Assembly (NCBI RefSeq): GCF_018448885.1 | Contig: NZ_RCWB01000012.1 | Coordinates: 62,001-126,000, forward strand | DNA length: 64,000 bases | Direction of reading: 5' to 3' | From: Photorhabdus caribbeanensis | Lineage (GTDB): Bacteria > Pseudomonadota > Gammaproteobacteria > Enterobacterales > Enterobacteriaceae | Shown here: positions 8,382 through 17,461 of the stretch, piece by piece | Position numbering within the stretch: the first letter of the stretch is position 1 | Layout of the letters: each line of letters begins with the position of its first letter | Made by a program: the position numbers and the translations under genes | Notes under the pieces: generated by a model | Seen by the model: only the letters and a program-made list of their open reading frames with translations | The model's database searches: none | Told to the model about the DNA's origin: nothing

Positions 8382-9446
8382 TTATTCCTCAGTTAAGTTA
8401 ACGGCATTTTTTTCTGCTGAGTAGTAGATGAGATCCAGCCTTTCTTTAGCGTTAAATTTCTTCATCACGGGAATGATTTCTTTGTGATAATTATCTAACA
8501 GATTCCGGCGTGTTCCTTCGTCTTTATGCAAATGAGCACAGGCTTGGCAGGGGTGAACGATTTTTTCCAGATTAATGTTGCTATCTAGCGGGCGATATTT
8601 TTTTAAGATCTTGTATGGTCCTTCCGTCCTTAACCATACTTTCATAAAATCTTCTTCCTGACCTTTAAAAAGTTGAGATACATCGCCTCCTTGCAAACGG
8701 CCAAGTTTCATTTCGGGGATATGCTCTAATGTCAGTCCACAACAGGCGGAAATTTCACCGTGTGGTGTCAGTACAATATTTTCAAAGACTTGATCGCACC
8801 CTTTTGCCAGTTGCTGATCCCGGTTTGGAATATCTTTTCGTTCTTCGCTGGTGTCATAGAACGGCATCCATGTATTTCGTTGTAAATTGATCTTGTTTTG
8901 TTCTTTCAGGCGCTTAATGACCGGGTTCTGTGTGATTTGCGTTGCAATGGCAGAATCAACGGTATCCTGTTCTACTGTAATCAGTGTTGTAATGTTTTGT
9001 TCGGCCAATGCTTCTGCTGCTGTAACTACGCTGTCAAGGGGAACCCATTCACTGTGATCTTTCCCTGTGCTGATGTTCATCTCTGTGATGCCCGCATTTA
9101 TTAAATCTTGGGCGATTTTTTGCGCCTTTTCTCTATTTTTTCCCCAATAACCGTTAGTCACGCAACGAGTTAATAAGCCATGATCTGAGGCAAAGCGAAT
9201 GGCTTCAATCAGATCTTTACCTAGCAGGAAACATTCCCCACCACTGAAGACGACTAGCTTTAGCCCTGGAAAATTCGCTTTTGAGTGTGTAATAAATTGT
9301 TTAATGTCGTCCAGGCTTAAACGCGCTTTTACCGAGGGGTTACATTCAAAACAACATTCTTTGCAAGCTGCATTGCAAGTATATGTTGTGATCACGGTGG
9401 CAGTATTCGGATATTGTTCCCAATACCCAGGAGGAAAGCATGACAT
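8382..9446 (-). CDS. Radical SAM protein with C-terminal cysteine clusters, candidate peptide-modifying enzyme
   Basis: The 354-residue protein has the canonical CxxxCxxC cluster as CNAACKEC (C24, C28, C31). A GGE motif follows in VVFSGGECF. Further cysteines come later (GCDQVFEN, SACCGLTL, HPCQACAHLH), as expected for auxiliary Fe-S binding in SPASM or twitch-type enzymes. It should therefore cleave S-adenosylmethionine and act by radical chemistry. Placement directly upstream of, and translationally close to, the Tat-signal protein points to that protein as substrate. A second, decayed copy sits in front of the other paralogue. The reaction (epimerisation, crosslink or methylation) cannot be read from the sequence. 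Confidence 0.85.
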   Translation of the reverse strand: MSCFPPGYWEQYPNTATVITTYTCNAACKECCFECNPSVKARLSLDDIKQFITHSKANFPGLKLVVFSGGECFLLGKDLIEAIRFASDHGLLTRCVTNGYWGKNREKAQKIAQDLINAGITEMNISTGKDHSEWVPLDSVVTAAEALAEQNITTLITVEQDTVDSAIATQITQNPVIKRLKEQNKINLQRNTWMPFYDTSEERKDIPNRDQQLAKGCDQVFENIVLTPHGEISACCGLTLEHIPEMKLGRLQGGDVSQLFKGQEEDFMKVWLRTEGPYKILKKYRPLDSNINLEKIVHPCQACAHLHKDEGTRRNLLDNYHKEIIPVMKKFNAKERLDLIYYSAEKNAVNLTEE

Positions 9447-9699
9447 AATTTACCCCTGTTGGATTAAAGGTTATACATTACTAACTATTAGCAGTATGAT
9501 TTTATTTTGCAATATATTTAGTTAATTAAATTTGTATTTTGAGCGTTTGCACTAGGTATGATTTGTTACGAAATTCATTTATTTAGAAGCGGCTCACAAA
9601 ATAGAGTTCGAAATATTTCTGGTTAAGGATAAAGTAAATATGTATAAACAGTAATCGACTATTGCTAACATATTGAATATTATTATAAGGAATAAAATC
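9447..9699. promoter_or_regulatory. Divergent promoter region between the radical SAM operon and the ent-like genes
   Basis: This AT-rich 253-bp gap separates two divergent operons and must hold both promoters. The part 9447-9634 is repeated at 7071-7259. Blocks conserved between the copies despite drift, such as ACTAACTATTAGC and TATTTTGAGCGTTT, are candidates for operator or promoter elements. I see no convincing Fur box, so iron control like that of enterobactin genes is not supported here. Confidence 0.6.
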
Positions 9700-11319
9700 A
9701 TGTCTATTGAATTTACACCTTGGCCGGTTGAATTAGCAGAACGTTATCGTGAAAAGGGTTATTGGCTTGGTAAGTCCTTAACTGACATACTTTATAAGCA
9801 ATGTCAGATACAACCTGAATCAATTGCTATTATCTGTGGTAATCGTAAATTTAGTTACCATCAACTTGATCAACAATCTTCTGCATTAGCTACAAATTTG
9901 ACTTTAGCGGGAATAAAAAGAGGTGATACTGCCATCGTGCAATTACCAAATATAGCTGAATTTTATATTACATTTTTTGCGCTACTGAAAATGGGTGTAG
10001 TACCTATTAATGCATTATTTAGCCATAATAAATTAGAGTTACTTGCTTATGTACAGCAAATTGATCCAAGTCTAATTATTCTTTCGTCAGAACATTCACT
10101 TTTGCAGAATGATGATTTCCTGGAACAATTAAAAACAGATTGTCCACGGCTGAAAAATATCGTCGTTGATGGCCGTAAAATACAATATACCAATGAATTA
10201 AAGCCGTGGTTGGAGTCAACAAATTTACCTTTGAATTTTGAGGTGGCACGTTCAGATGAAGTGGCTTTTTTTCAACTTTCAGGTGGGAGTACAGGGACGC
10301 CTAAATTAATTCCAAGGACCCATGACGATTACTATTATAGCGTTAGACGCAGTGCTGAAATTTGTGAGTTGACACAACAAACCCGTTATCTTTGTGCTTT
10401 GCCGGCGCAACACAATTATCCGTTGAGTTCTCCGGGAGCGCTTGGCGTATTTTACGCTGGTGGTTGTGTCATATTAGCAACAGATCCTGGGCCTGCGACC
10501 TGTTTTCCACTAATACGTGAACATCAAGTCACAATGACCTCATTGGTGCCATCGGCTGTTGCGTTATGGATTCAGGCGATTAGGAAATACGAATATTCAC
10601 TGGAAAGTCTTCGGTTATTACAGGTCAGTGGAGCAAAGTTAAGTGAAAGTGTAGCGCGAGTGATACCGGGACTTTTTTCATGTAAGTTGCAACAGATTTT
10701 TGGTATGGCCGAAGGGTTGGTATGTTATACCCGGCTTAATGATGATGATGAACGTATATTTACCACTCAGGGACGCCCAATGAGTGAGGATGATGAGGTG
10801 CGTATCGTTGATGATAACGGCAATATACAAGCACCAGGTTCGACGGGTATGTTAATTGTTCGTGGGCCATATACATTACGGGGATATTATAAAAGCCCAG
10901 AACACAATGCGAAGGTATTCGATAAAGAAGGTTTTTATTATACCGGTGATTTAGCCTATATGACTAAAGAGGGTGATGTATGTGTTGTCGGACGTGAGAA
11001 AGATCAAATTAATCGTGGTGGTGAAAAAATTGCTGCGGAAGAAATTGAATCTTTGCTACTTAAACATGAAGGTGTTATCCATAGCGCTTTAGTTTCAATG
11101 CCTGATCCTTTGATGGGGGAAAAAAGCTGTGCTTTTATTGTGGTGGCTGATCCGAATATAAACGCATTGCAACTACGAAAATATTTAAGGGGACTAGGAC
11201 TTGCTGAATATAAATTACCTGATCGTTTCGAGATGATTGATGTTATGCCGGTTACACCGGTTGGAAAGATTAATAAACGATTATTAAGACAACTCATTCG
11301 AGATAAATTAGAAAATTAA
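9700..11319 (+). CDS. EntE/DhbE-like aryl-acid AMP ligase
   Basis: The protein matches 2,3-dihydroxybenzoate-AMP ligases (EntE, DhbE) along its full length of about 539 residues. It has the P-loop-like LSGGSTGTPK, the substrate-pocket segment HNYPLSSPG with the Asn that contacts the aryl carboxylate, and the C-terminal GREKDQINRGGEKIAAEE. The start MSIEFTPWP at 9700 is chosen because it matches EntE and follows AAGGAA; an upstream in-frame ATG at 9673 is less likely. Two pocket-region deviations stand out: QVSGAK where EntE and DhbE have QVGGAK, and GLVCYTR where they have GLVNYTR. It could use 2,3-dihydroxybenzoate or a related aryl acid such as 3-hydroxyanthranilate or salicylate. No aryl-carrier domain is encoded next to it. 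Confidence 0.85.
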   Translation: MSIEFTPWPVELAERYREKGYWLGKSLTDILYKQCQIQPESIAIICGNRKFSYHQLDQQSSALATNLTLAGIKRGDTAIVQLPNIAEFYITFFALLKMGVVPINALFSHNKLELLAYVQQIDPSLIILSSEHSLLQNDDFLEQLKTDCPRLKNIVVDGRKIQYTNELKPWLESTNLPLNFEVARSDEVAFFQLSGGSTGTPKLIPRTHDDYYYSVRRSAEICELTQQTRYLCALPAQHNYPLSSPGALGVFYAGGCVILATDPGPATCFPLIREHQVTMTSLVPSAVALWIQAIRKYEYSLESLRLLQVSGAKLSESVARVIPGLFSCKLQQIFGMAEGLVCYTRLNDDDERIFTTQGRPMSEDDEVRIVDDNGNIQAPGSTGMLIVRGPYTLRGYYKSPEHNAKVFDKEGFYYTGDLAYMTKEGDVCVVGREKDQINRGGEKIAAEEIESLLLKHEGVIHSALVSMPDPLMGEKSCAFIVVADPNINALQLRKYLRGLGLAEYKLPDRFEMIDVMPVTPVGKINKRLLRQLIRDKLEN

Positions 11320-11337
11320 TGACATGGAGGTATTAAG

Positions 11338-11991
11338 ATGACCATTCCATCATTGAAAAATTATAGGCTGCCTCAGCCGAAAGATTTTCCAGATAATAAA
11401 GTATCTTGGTTATTCGAACCTCATAAGGCAATTTTACTTATTCACGATATGCAGGACTATTTCTTGCGATTTTTTGGTAATAATAGTCCTTTAGTTAATA
11501 AATTAATTGAAAATATTCATTTTTTGAAACTATTTTGTAGAGAACAAGAGATTCCTATTATATATACGGCACAACCTAAAGTACAAAGTGATGAAGAGCG
11601 CGCATTACTTAATGATATATGGGGGGCAGGCTTGAATAGATCACCCCATTTACAGAATATCAGCCGTGCTTTGGCCCCTAATAACGATGATATTGTGATA
11701 GCTAAGTGGCGTTATAGTGCATTTCAGCGCTCTTCGTTAGAAAGAAATATAAAGGACTTAGGGAGAGAACAATTAATTATTTGCGGGGTGTATGGACATA
11801 TTGGTTGCATGATTACTGCGGTTGACGCATTCATGAGAGATATCAAGCCTTTTTTAGTGGGTGATGCGATAGCGGATTTTTCGCTTGAAGATCACCTCAT
11901 GGCTTTAAAATATGTCGCTGAAAATTCAGGAATGGTTGTGAGTACTAAAGAAATAATTTCATCGATAAATTTCGATAAATCGAATTTATAA
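11338..11991 (+). CDS. Isochorismatase, EntB-like but without the aryl-carrier domain
   Basis: The 217-residue protein is closely similar to the N-terminal isochorismatase domain of EntB ([48 protein letters not shown]). The catalytic Asp in HDMQD, the Lys in AKWRYSAF and the Cys in IGCM are present. It hydrolyses the vinyl ether of isochorismate, or of 2-amino-2-deoxyisochorismate as PhzD does. EntB is about 285 residues; the C-terminal carrier domain is absent here and no carrier sequence follows in any frame up to the next gene. It starts 18 bp after the ligase gene, with an AGGAG-type site upstream. Loss of the carrier means the activated aryl group must go to another carrier or directly to an acceptor. 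Confidence 0.85.
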   Translation: MTIPSLKNYRLPQPKDFPDNKVSWLFEPHKAILLIHDMQDYFLRFFGNNSPLVNKLIENIHFLKLFCREQEIPIIYTAQPKVQSDEERALLNDIWGAGLNRSPHLQNISRALAPNNDDIVIAKWRYSAFQRSSLERNIKDLGREQLIICGVYGHIGCMITAVDAFMRDIKPFLVGDAIADFSLEDHLMALKYVAENSGMVVSTKEIISSINFDKSNL

Positions 11992-12016
11992 AAAGTACAT
12001 AATAAATCATTATTAA

Positions 12017-12799
12017 ATGAGAAATAAAATGAGAAATAAACAAAATTTACAAATGGATTTTAGCCATAAAACCGTCTGGGTAACTGGAGCGGCTCGTGGC
12101 ATTGGTGAACAAATTGCCCGTGATTTTACCGCGCTTGGCGCTAATGTAATCGGTTTCGATCGCGTATTTGAGCAAGATAATCTGCCTTATAAATGTATAC
12201 AACTCGATATCAGTGATCCAGAAAAGGTCGAAATGATTTGTTCCCAACAACTGTCTGGCTCAGCCGAATTAGATATTTTGGTTAATGCTGCCGGGATATT
12301 ACAATTGGGAAATATTGATGAGCTAAATATTAGTGACTGGCATCGTTGTATTAATGTTAATGCTTCTGGGGCTTTTTATCTATTTCGTAACGTGACTCCC
12401 CATTTTAAGCGTCAGCGCAGTGGCGCTATTATCAGTGTCAGTTCTAATGCGGCACATGTTCCACGTATGCAAATGGCGGCTTATTGTGCATCAAAATCAG
12501 CACTGACAAGTTTAACGCATTGTGTTGGGTTAGAACTCGCGCCGTTTGGTGTACGTTGTAATGTTGTATCGCCGGGTTCGACGGATACACTCATGCAGCG
12601 CTCTATGTGGAAAACCGATGATGATGAAAAAAATACGATTAATGGGTATCCTGAGCGATATAAATTGGGTATTCCTCTAGGTAAGATTGCAAGCGTTAAT
12701 GAAATTTCACATACCGTACTGTTCTTGTCTTCTGATTTGGCAAGCCATATAACGCTACAAGATATTGTGGTTGATGGTGGTGCGACGTTAGCTTGTTAA
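12017..12799 (+). CDS. EntA-like 2,3-dihydro-2,3-dihydroxybenzoate dehydrogenase (SDR)
   Basis: This short-chain dehydrogenase has the Rossmann glycine motif TGAARGIG, NAAG, a catalytic Tyr-x3-Lys (YCASK) and the EntA-like end LASDLASHITLQDIVVDGG-type sequence. It aromatises the dihydrodiol made by the isochorismatase to 2,3-dihydroxybenzoate, or a dihydro-aminoacid to 3-hydroxyanthranilate if the pathway starts from the amino analogue. Homology to EntA begins at the Met encoded at 12053 (MDFSHKTVW), but no ribosome binding site precedes it. The ATGs at 12017 and 12029 have weak sites, so the start is undecided. It closes the three-gene plus-strand operon. No isochorismate synthase is present in the window. 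Confidence 0.85.
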   Translation: MRNKMRNKQNLQMDFSHKTVWVTGAARGIGEQIARDFTALGANVIGFDRVFEQDNLPYKCIQLDISDPEKVEMICSQQLSGSAELDILVNAAGILQLGNIDELNISDWHRCINVNASGAFYLFRNVTPHFKRQRSGAIISVSSNAAHVPRMQMAAYCASKSALTSLTHCVGLELAPFGVRCNVVSPGSTDTLMQRSMWKTDDDEKNTINGYPERYKLGIPLGKIASVNEISHTVLFLSSDLASHITLQDIVVDGGATLAC

Positions 12800-12880
12800 T
12801 TGTTTGAATTAATACGAAAATACCCGTCATTTTTGTCACATTAAGGAAAAATTGCCCTAGCCTGATGGAATTAGGCTGTT

Positions 12881-12994
12881 ATACCCTATGGATTTCAAGA
12901 TGCATCGCGGCGGCAAGGGAGCGAATCCCCAGGAGCATGGATAACTATGTGACGTGCAGCCAACAAAGAGGCAACTTGAAAGATGACGGGTATA
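12881..12994 (-). repeat. ERIC element with internal deletion
   Basis: Compared with the full copy at 36721-36847 this is the reverse complement (ATACCCTATGGATTTCAAGA at the left end, GACGGGTATAT at the right). It includes the ERIC hallmark GCGAATCCCCAGGAGCATGG. About 13 bp are missing from the centre-right arm, where GTGAC joins GTGCAGCC. It sits between the ent-like operon and yeaL, at the border of accessory and core sequence. Confidence 0.9.
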
Positions 12995-13010
12995 TAGGGT
13001 ATTGAAATCT

Positions 13011-13463
13011 ATGAGTCATCTCGATCCTACTTTACTGGTGCTGCTAGTATTGGCAGCACTCGGTATCATCAGCCACAACATGACCGTCACGCTTGCAATG
13101 CTGCTTTTGTTGATTATCCGCATAACGCCACTGAATCATTTTTTCCCGTGGGTGGAAAAATATGGGTTGACTATCGGTGTGCTTATTTTGACCGTGGGAG
13201 TCATGGCGCCTATCGCCAGTGGAAAAATTACGGTACAAGCTGTCCTCAATTCATTTATGAATTGGAAATCGTTACTCGCGATAGTGATAGGTGTATTAGT
13301 GTCATGGTTGGGGAGTCGGGGTGTTTCACTCATGTCTAATCAGCCATCAACAGTTGCTGGTTTGTTGGTGGGGACGGTATTGGGTGTAGCTTTGTTTAAA
13401 GGTGTTCCTGTGGGGCCGCTGATTGCTGCGGGGATTTTGTCATTGTTGATTGGTAAATCATAG
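13011..13463 (+). CDS. yeaL: UPF0756 (DUF441) inner-membrane protein
   Basis: The product is about 150 residues with at least four hydrophobic helices. It contains the strongly conserved family segments [18 protein letters not shown] and [20 protein letters not shown] seen in YeaL. The ATG at 13011 gives MSHLDPTLL and the usual family length; the TTG nine bases upstream is less likely. The function of the family is unknown. It ends 5 bp before tmcA, suggesting co-transcription. The ERIC copy lies just upstream of its promoter region. Confidence 0.9.
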   Translation: MSHLDPTLLVLLVLAALGIISHNMTVTLAMLLLLIIRITPLNHFFPWVEKYGLTIGVLILTVGVMAPIASGKITVQAVLNSFMNWKSLLAIVIGVLVSWLGSRGVSLMSNQPSTVAGLLVGTVLGVALFKGVPVGPLIAAGILSLLIGKS

Positions 13464-13468
13464 CCGTT

Positions 13469-15520
13469 ATGTTGCCAGAACAATTGAGTGTGATACAGGC
13501 GGAAATGCAGCAGCAAGGGTTACGCCGTTTGCTGGTGTTGAGTGGAGATTATCATTGGTGCTATTCACAGGCTAATGAGTTACAGCAGAAATTTACCGGT
13601 GATTGGTTATGGATCTCTTATCGTAAACAGAACGCCGTGCTGCCAGAAAAGGCGGTCAGTTTATTAGGTCGGGAATATCTGCACGGAATATTTGACGCTA
13701 CCGAAGGTTTTAATGCGGAAGCACTGGCGATATTAGCAGGCACATTGAAAGCTGGAAGTTGGTTGGTGATGATGGTTCCAACTTGGCGCCAATGGCGTTA
13801 TCAACCGGATAAGGATAGCGCACGTTGGAATGAACAGTTAGATGCCATTCCAACGCCGCATTTTGTTCAGCACATTCAGCAGCAAATTGTTAGCGATCCC
13901 CAAGTTTTGCTATGGCGGCAAAATGATCCCTTATGCATCCCTGAATTTCCACAGTACAGCGCGTGGCAACTGCCTGATGGCAATCCGACTGCCAGCCAAC
14001 ATGCCATTTTGGTGCGACTTTTGCGGGCAAATCGGGGGGGATGGGTTATCACTGCTCCAAGAGGGCGAGGTAAATCGACACTTGCAGGTATGTTAATGCA
14101 GCAATGGCAAGGAAATTGCTGGTTAACTGCTCCGGCGAAGGCGACAACAGAAGTTATCAGATGCTATGCGGGGGAAAAGGGAAAATTCTGGGCCGTAGAT
14201 AATTTGCTCAAATATTGTAGACAAAATAGTGTGTCAGATATTGATTGGTTGCTTATCGATGAAGCCGCTGCTATTCCAATGCCTCAATTATCTGAGTTGA
14301 TCAGCTATTTTCCCCGAATATTGTTAACCACAACGGTACAGGGATATGAAGGTACCGGGCGCGGTTTTTTACTTAAATTTTGTGTTGGGCTTCCTGATAG
14401 TCACATTCTGAATCTGACGACTCCTGTGCGTTGGGCTGAAAATGATCCGCTGGAAAACTGGTTGGAAAACGCCTTACTGTTTGAGGATGCAACTCCTGTC
14501 GATAATTTCGATCAGGCGATCAGTTATCACCTCTATCACCAGCAACAATGGGTTAAACAGCCTGAATTGCTGAGGCAGTTTTACGGCATATTAACCAGCG
14601 CTCACTACAAAACTTCACCTTTGGATTTACGGCGTTTACTTGATGCCAAAGGGATGCAATTTGTTGCCGCTCTTGGCAATAATGCCTTGATGGGGGCTTT
14701 ATGGATGGTTGAAGAAGGCGGATTGTCGCTTGAGTTAGCCCATGAAATATGGGCAGGCAGGCGTCGTCCAAGGGGAAATTTGGTTGCGCAATCGTTAGCT
14801 GCCCATAGCGGTTTACCACAGGCGGCGGTTTTGAAATCTCAACGGATCAGCCGGGTTGCTGTACAGGCTAATCATCGCAGACAGGGTATTGCTCAGGGAA
14901 TGATCGCGTATCAACGGGAAAGGGCAGAAAAACAAGGCGTGGATTTTATTTCTGTCAGTTTTGGTTATACCGCGGAGCTCTGGGCATTGTGGCAGAAATG
15001 TGGTTTCCAATTAGTGCGAATGGGAACTCATCTGGAAGCCAGCAGCGGTTGCTATACGGCAATGGCTATTTTTCCTCTGAGTGAACAGGGGGTTGTTCTG
15101 GGGATTCAAGCTCAGCAACAGCTTGCTCGTGATGCACATTGGCTAGAATCCCAGATTGGATTCAGCTTGCCTGTTGATTACCAGACTGACCACCATCTCA
15201 ATCAGTATGATTGGCAGGAACTGTCAGGTTTTGCATTTGCTCACCGGCCATTTTCCGCTTCATTACCCGCTTTGCAACGATTGTTGCTGAACAGCGATTT
15301 GCCGTTGATTGCGCTGAGAAATCATCTCCTGCAGGAAATGAGTGTTGAACAATGTATCACCGTATTGAAGTTGAGTGGCTATAAAGCGTTAATGCAACTC
15401 TGGCGGCAAGAAACCGCACAGGCATTGTCACGTCTCGATAAGAGACTTGCCAGAGACTGGCAAGAGTGGACTACGGCTTTTTCTGTGGCCAATCATCTTC
15501 ATCATCCCACTTGCTATTAA
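13469..15520 (+). CDS. tmcA: tRNA(Met) cytidine acetyltransferase TmcA
   Basis: The 683-residue protein has a Walker A motif ([12 protein letters not shown]), a Walker B-like helicase motif ([10 protein letters not shown]) and a GNAT acetyltransferase domain around residues 440-520 with [16 protein letters not shown]. This order is diagnostic of TmcA, which makes N4-acetylcytidine at the wobble position of elongator tRNA-Met using acetyl-CoA and ATP hydrolysis. The length agrees with the family. The 3' end overlaps the convergent ypfN by 50 bp. Confidence 0.95.
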   Translation: MLPEQLSVIQAEMQQQGLRRLLVLSGDYHWCYSQANELQQKFTGDWLWISYRKQNAVLPEKAVSLLGREYLHGIFDATEGFNAEALAILAGTLKAGSWLVMMVPTWRQWRYQPDKDSARWNEQLDAIPTPHFVQHIQQQIVSDPQVLLWRQNDPLCIPEFPQYSAWQLPDGNPTASQHAILVRLLRANRGGWVITAPRGRGKSTLAGMLMQQWQGNCWLTAPAKATTEVIRCYAGEKGKFWAVDNLLKYCRQNSVSDIDWLLIDEAAAIPMPQLSELISYFPRILLTTTVQGYEGTGRGFLLKFCVGLPDSHILNLTTPVRWAENDPLENWLENALLFEDATPVDNFDQAISYHLYHQQQWVKQPELLRQFYGILTSAHYKTSPLDLRRLLDAKGMQFVAALGNNALMGALWMVEEGGLSLELAHEIWAGRRRPRGNLVAQSLAAHSGLPQAAVLKSQRISRVAVQANHRRQGIAQGMIAYQRERAEKQGVDFISVSFGYTAELWALWQKCGFQLVRMGTHLEASSGCYTAMAIFPLSEQGVVLGIQAQQQLARDAHWLESQIGFSLPVDYQTDHHLNQYDWQELSGFAFAHRPFSASLPALQRLLLNSDLPLIALRNHLLQEMSVEQCITVLKLSGYKALMQLWRQETAQALSRLDKRLARDWQEWTTAFSVANHLHHPTCY

Positions 15521-15659
15521 GATCCCGATGAGGAGGCAATTCCGGTTTATTGTCCAGAAACTTTTTTACATCCAGGCGGCGCAACTCTTTAATGGCATTG
15601 AGAAGAATGCCAACCAACAAAATTAAAATAACCCACCAGTAATCAGCTAACCATTGCAT
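15471..15659 (-). CDS. ypfN: UPF0370 small membrane protein YpfN
   Basis: This 62-residue protein has one N-terminal membrane helix ([20 protein letters not shown]) and an acidic, Trp-containing tail ending [10 protein letters not shown], matching YpfN in size and layout. The function is unknown. Its ATG overlaps the stop of the upstream peptidase gene by one base (TAATG), and its 3' end overlaps tmcA on the opposite strand. It lies in the yffB-dapE-peptidase-ypfN transcript. Confidence 0.85.
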   Translation of the reverse strand: MQWLADYWWVILILLVGILLNAIKELRRLDVKKFLDNKPELPPHRDLNSKWDDEDDWPQKKP

Positions 15660-16336
15660 TAGGTTGTCTCCTGCGCAACATGGAGGTAATTTTCAAATAT
15701 ATAAGGTAAGTTAGCCGATAACCAGTTAATGCCTGCGATGTCATGCTGTTGCCATACATCCAGTAACATTTGTTGAGTTAGCAATTTTTCCAATTGCTTG
15801 GCTAATGGTTGGTAGCTGATATGCCACGGTTCATAAGCGATGCCGCTATTGTCACCGACAAAGGGACGGTAAAAACCGAAATGGGCCATATTCTCGGTTA
15901 ACCAGTGAGTTAGTGGTTCGAAATAACCGCCATTTTCATATTCCCAGGGTTCGAGTAATAGCTTCTGGTTATCCGGCAGCATTGTTGGATCATAGATATC
16001 CAGATCTGTTCCCCAGTGATGACGGCTGCCACCGGGCAGGGCAGACCAACGAAGAATGGCCTTACAGCGTTCTCCTTCTGATAACTGGGTGATATCTATT
16101 GGTTGGCTGTTTTCATCCAACACAGGGCGTTCAGCACGAAATTTTCCGTTCCAGATAGCTTGCTGACGTTGAAAATCACGGAATGTGCTGGCGGGTTGCA
16201 GATTAATTCCGGCCTTTTCAGCGGCTTGTTGCATGGCAAGAAAAGCATTGGCGGCTTCTGGTTGTAATCGGTGATTGCCGGAGAGAGAAATCAAGTGACC
16301 AGTCGCCAGGCCGGTTAACATATTTGCTGTGATCAC
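15659..16336 (-). CDS. M15-family (VanY-like) D,D-carboxypeptidase or endopeptidase
   Basis: The 225-residue protein contains the zinc-binding hallmarks of the M15B family: [13 protein letters not shown] (His and Asp ligands) and EPWHISY (catalytic Glu region and His ligand). No signal peptide is evident, although members usually act on cell-wall D-Ala-D-Ala or related peptides. The start overlaps the dapE stop by 4 bp and the stop overlaps ypfN, so it is translated from the dapE operon. Pairing with dapE, which supplies the diaminopimelate of peptidoglycan, is suggestive but not proof of a wall-recycling role. Confidence 0.85.
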   Translation of the reverse strand: MITANMLTGLATGHLISLSGNHRLQPEAANAFLAMQQAAEKAGINLQPASTFRDFQRQQAIWNGKFRAERPVLDENSQPIDITQLSEGERCKAILRWSALPGGSRHHWGTDLDIYDPTMLPDNQKLLLEPWEYENGGYFEPLTHWLTENMAHFGFYRPFVGDNSGIAYEPWHISYQPLAKQLEKLLTQQMLLDVWQQHDIAGINWLSANLPYIFENYLHVAQETT

Positions 16337-17460
16337 TGGATTAGCTGCTCCATAACACGTTGATAAATCCGGCTGAGTTGTTGCAGATCGGCGGCGCTAA
16401 CGGACTCATTAACTTTATGAATTGTTGAGTTTAGTGGCCCCAGTTCGACAACTTGAGCGCCCATTTGAGCGATAAATCGGCCATCGGAGGTACCACCGCT
16501 GGTAGATAATTCAGGTTGGTAGCCACAATATTGGTCTATTGCCTGTATGACAGCATTGACTAACTCACCTTTGGCGGTCAGGAAAGGCTGGCCTGACAGT
16601 ATCCACTCAATCGTATAATTCAGGTGGTGATTTTTTAGGATAGTTTCAACTTGTTCACGAATTTGGCTATCAGTCAGTTCTGTACTGAAACGGAAATTGA
16701 ATTGAACTTGCACATTCCCAGGGATCACATTATGGCTGCCTGTTCCTGCGTGAATATTGGCAATTTGCATACTGGTGGCCGGGAAAAATTCGTTTCCTTC
16801 ATCCCAGTGCGTATTGACCAGTGTCTGCAAAGCAGGAAGGACACGGTGGATTGGGTTATCAGCTAAATGCGGATAGGCAACGTGGCCTTGAATACCGTGG
16901 ACGGTGAGATTTGCAGTCAGGGAACCGCGACGGCCATTTTTCACCATATCGCCGAGGCGATGCTGGCTAGAAGGTTCACCGATCAGGCAATAATCCAATT
17001 GTTCATTGCGGGACATCAGAGCTTCAACCACTTTGACGGTGCCGTGGGTGGCTTTCGCTTCTTCGTCTGAAGTAATAAGAAAGGCCAGACGACCATTATG
17101 GTTAGGATTGGCGGCAACGAAACGTTCAGCAGCGACAATCATGGCAGCTAACGAGCCTTTCATATCTGCCGCTCCCCGGCCATATAACATGCCATTACGG
17201 ATAGTTGGCTCAAATGGGGGATGTTCCCACTGAGATTCATCGCCCGCCGGGACGACATCAGTGTGTCCGGCAAAGGCTAACGTCGGGCCTGTGCCGCGAT
17301 AGGCCCAAAAATTGTTTGTATCGCCAAAGGGCATCCGTTCAACGGTAAAGCCAATTGCTTGCAAGTGGGCGATCATAATATCTTGGCAACCTCTATCATC
17401 CGGGCTGACAGAGGGCTGCTTGATGAGTTGTTGTGCAAGTTCAATTACAGGACAAGTCAT
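16333..17460 (-). CDS. dapE: Succinyl-diaminopimelate desuccinylase
   Basis: The sequence follows DapE closely ([65 protein letters not shown]). It carries the M20 metal ligands His, Asp, Glu and the catalytic Glu in SDEEA. It converts N-succinyl-LL-diaminopimelate to LL-diaminopimelate for lysine and peptidoglycan. The ATG at 17460 (MTCPVIEL) gives the normal 375 residues; the longer frame to 17496 runs into the upstream gene. It starts two bases after the yffB stop and overlaps the peptidase gene by 4 bp. Confidence 0.95.
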   Translation of the reverse strand: MTCPVIELAQQLIKQPSVSPDDRGCQDIMIAHLQAIGFTVERMPFGDTNNFWAYRGTGPTLAFAGHTDVVPAGDESQWEHPPFEPTIRNGMLYGRGAADMKGSLAAMIVAAERFVAANPNHNGRLAFLITSDEEAKATHGTVKVVEALMSRNEQLDYCLIGEPSSQHRLGDMVKNGRRGSLTANLTVHGIQGHVAYPHLADNPIHRVLPALQTLVNTHWDEGNEFFPATSMQIANIHAGTGSHNVIPGNVQVQFNFRFSTELTDSQIREQVETILKNHHLNYTIEWILSGQPFLTAKGELVNAVIQAIDQYCGYQPELSTSGGTSDGRFIAQMGAQVVELGPLNSTIHKVNESVSAADLQQLSRIYQRVMEQLIQ

Positions 17461-17461
17461 T

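Noticed and set aside
9447-9699. Fur regulation of the ent-like operon
   Set aside because: No GATAAT-type inverted repeat was found in the divergent promoter, unlike the clear box at 22643-22666.
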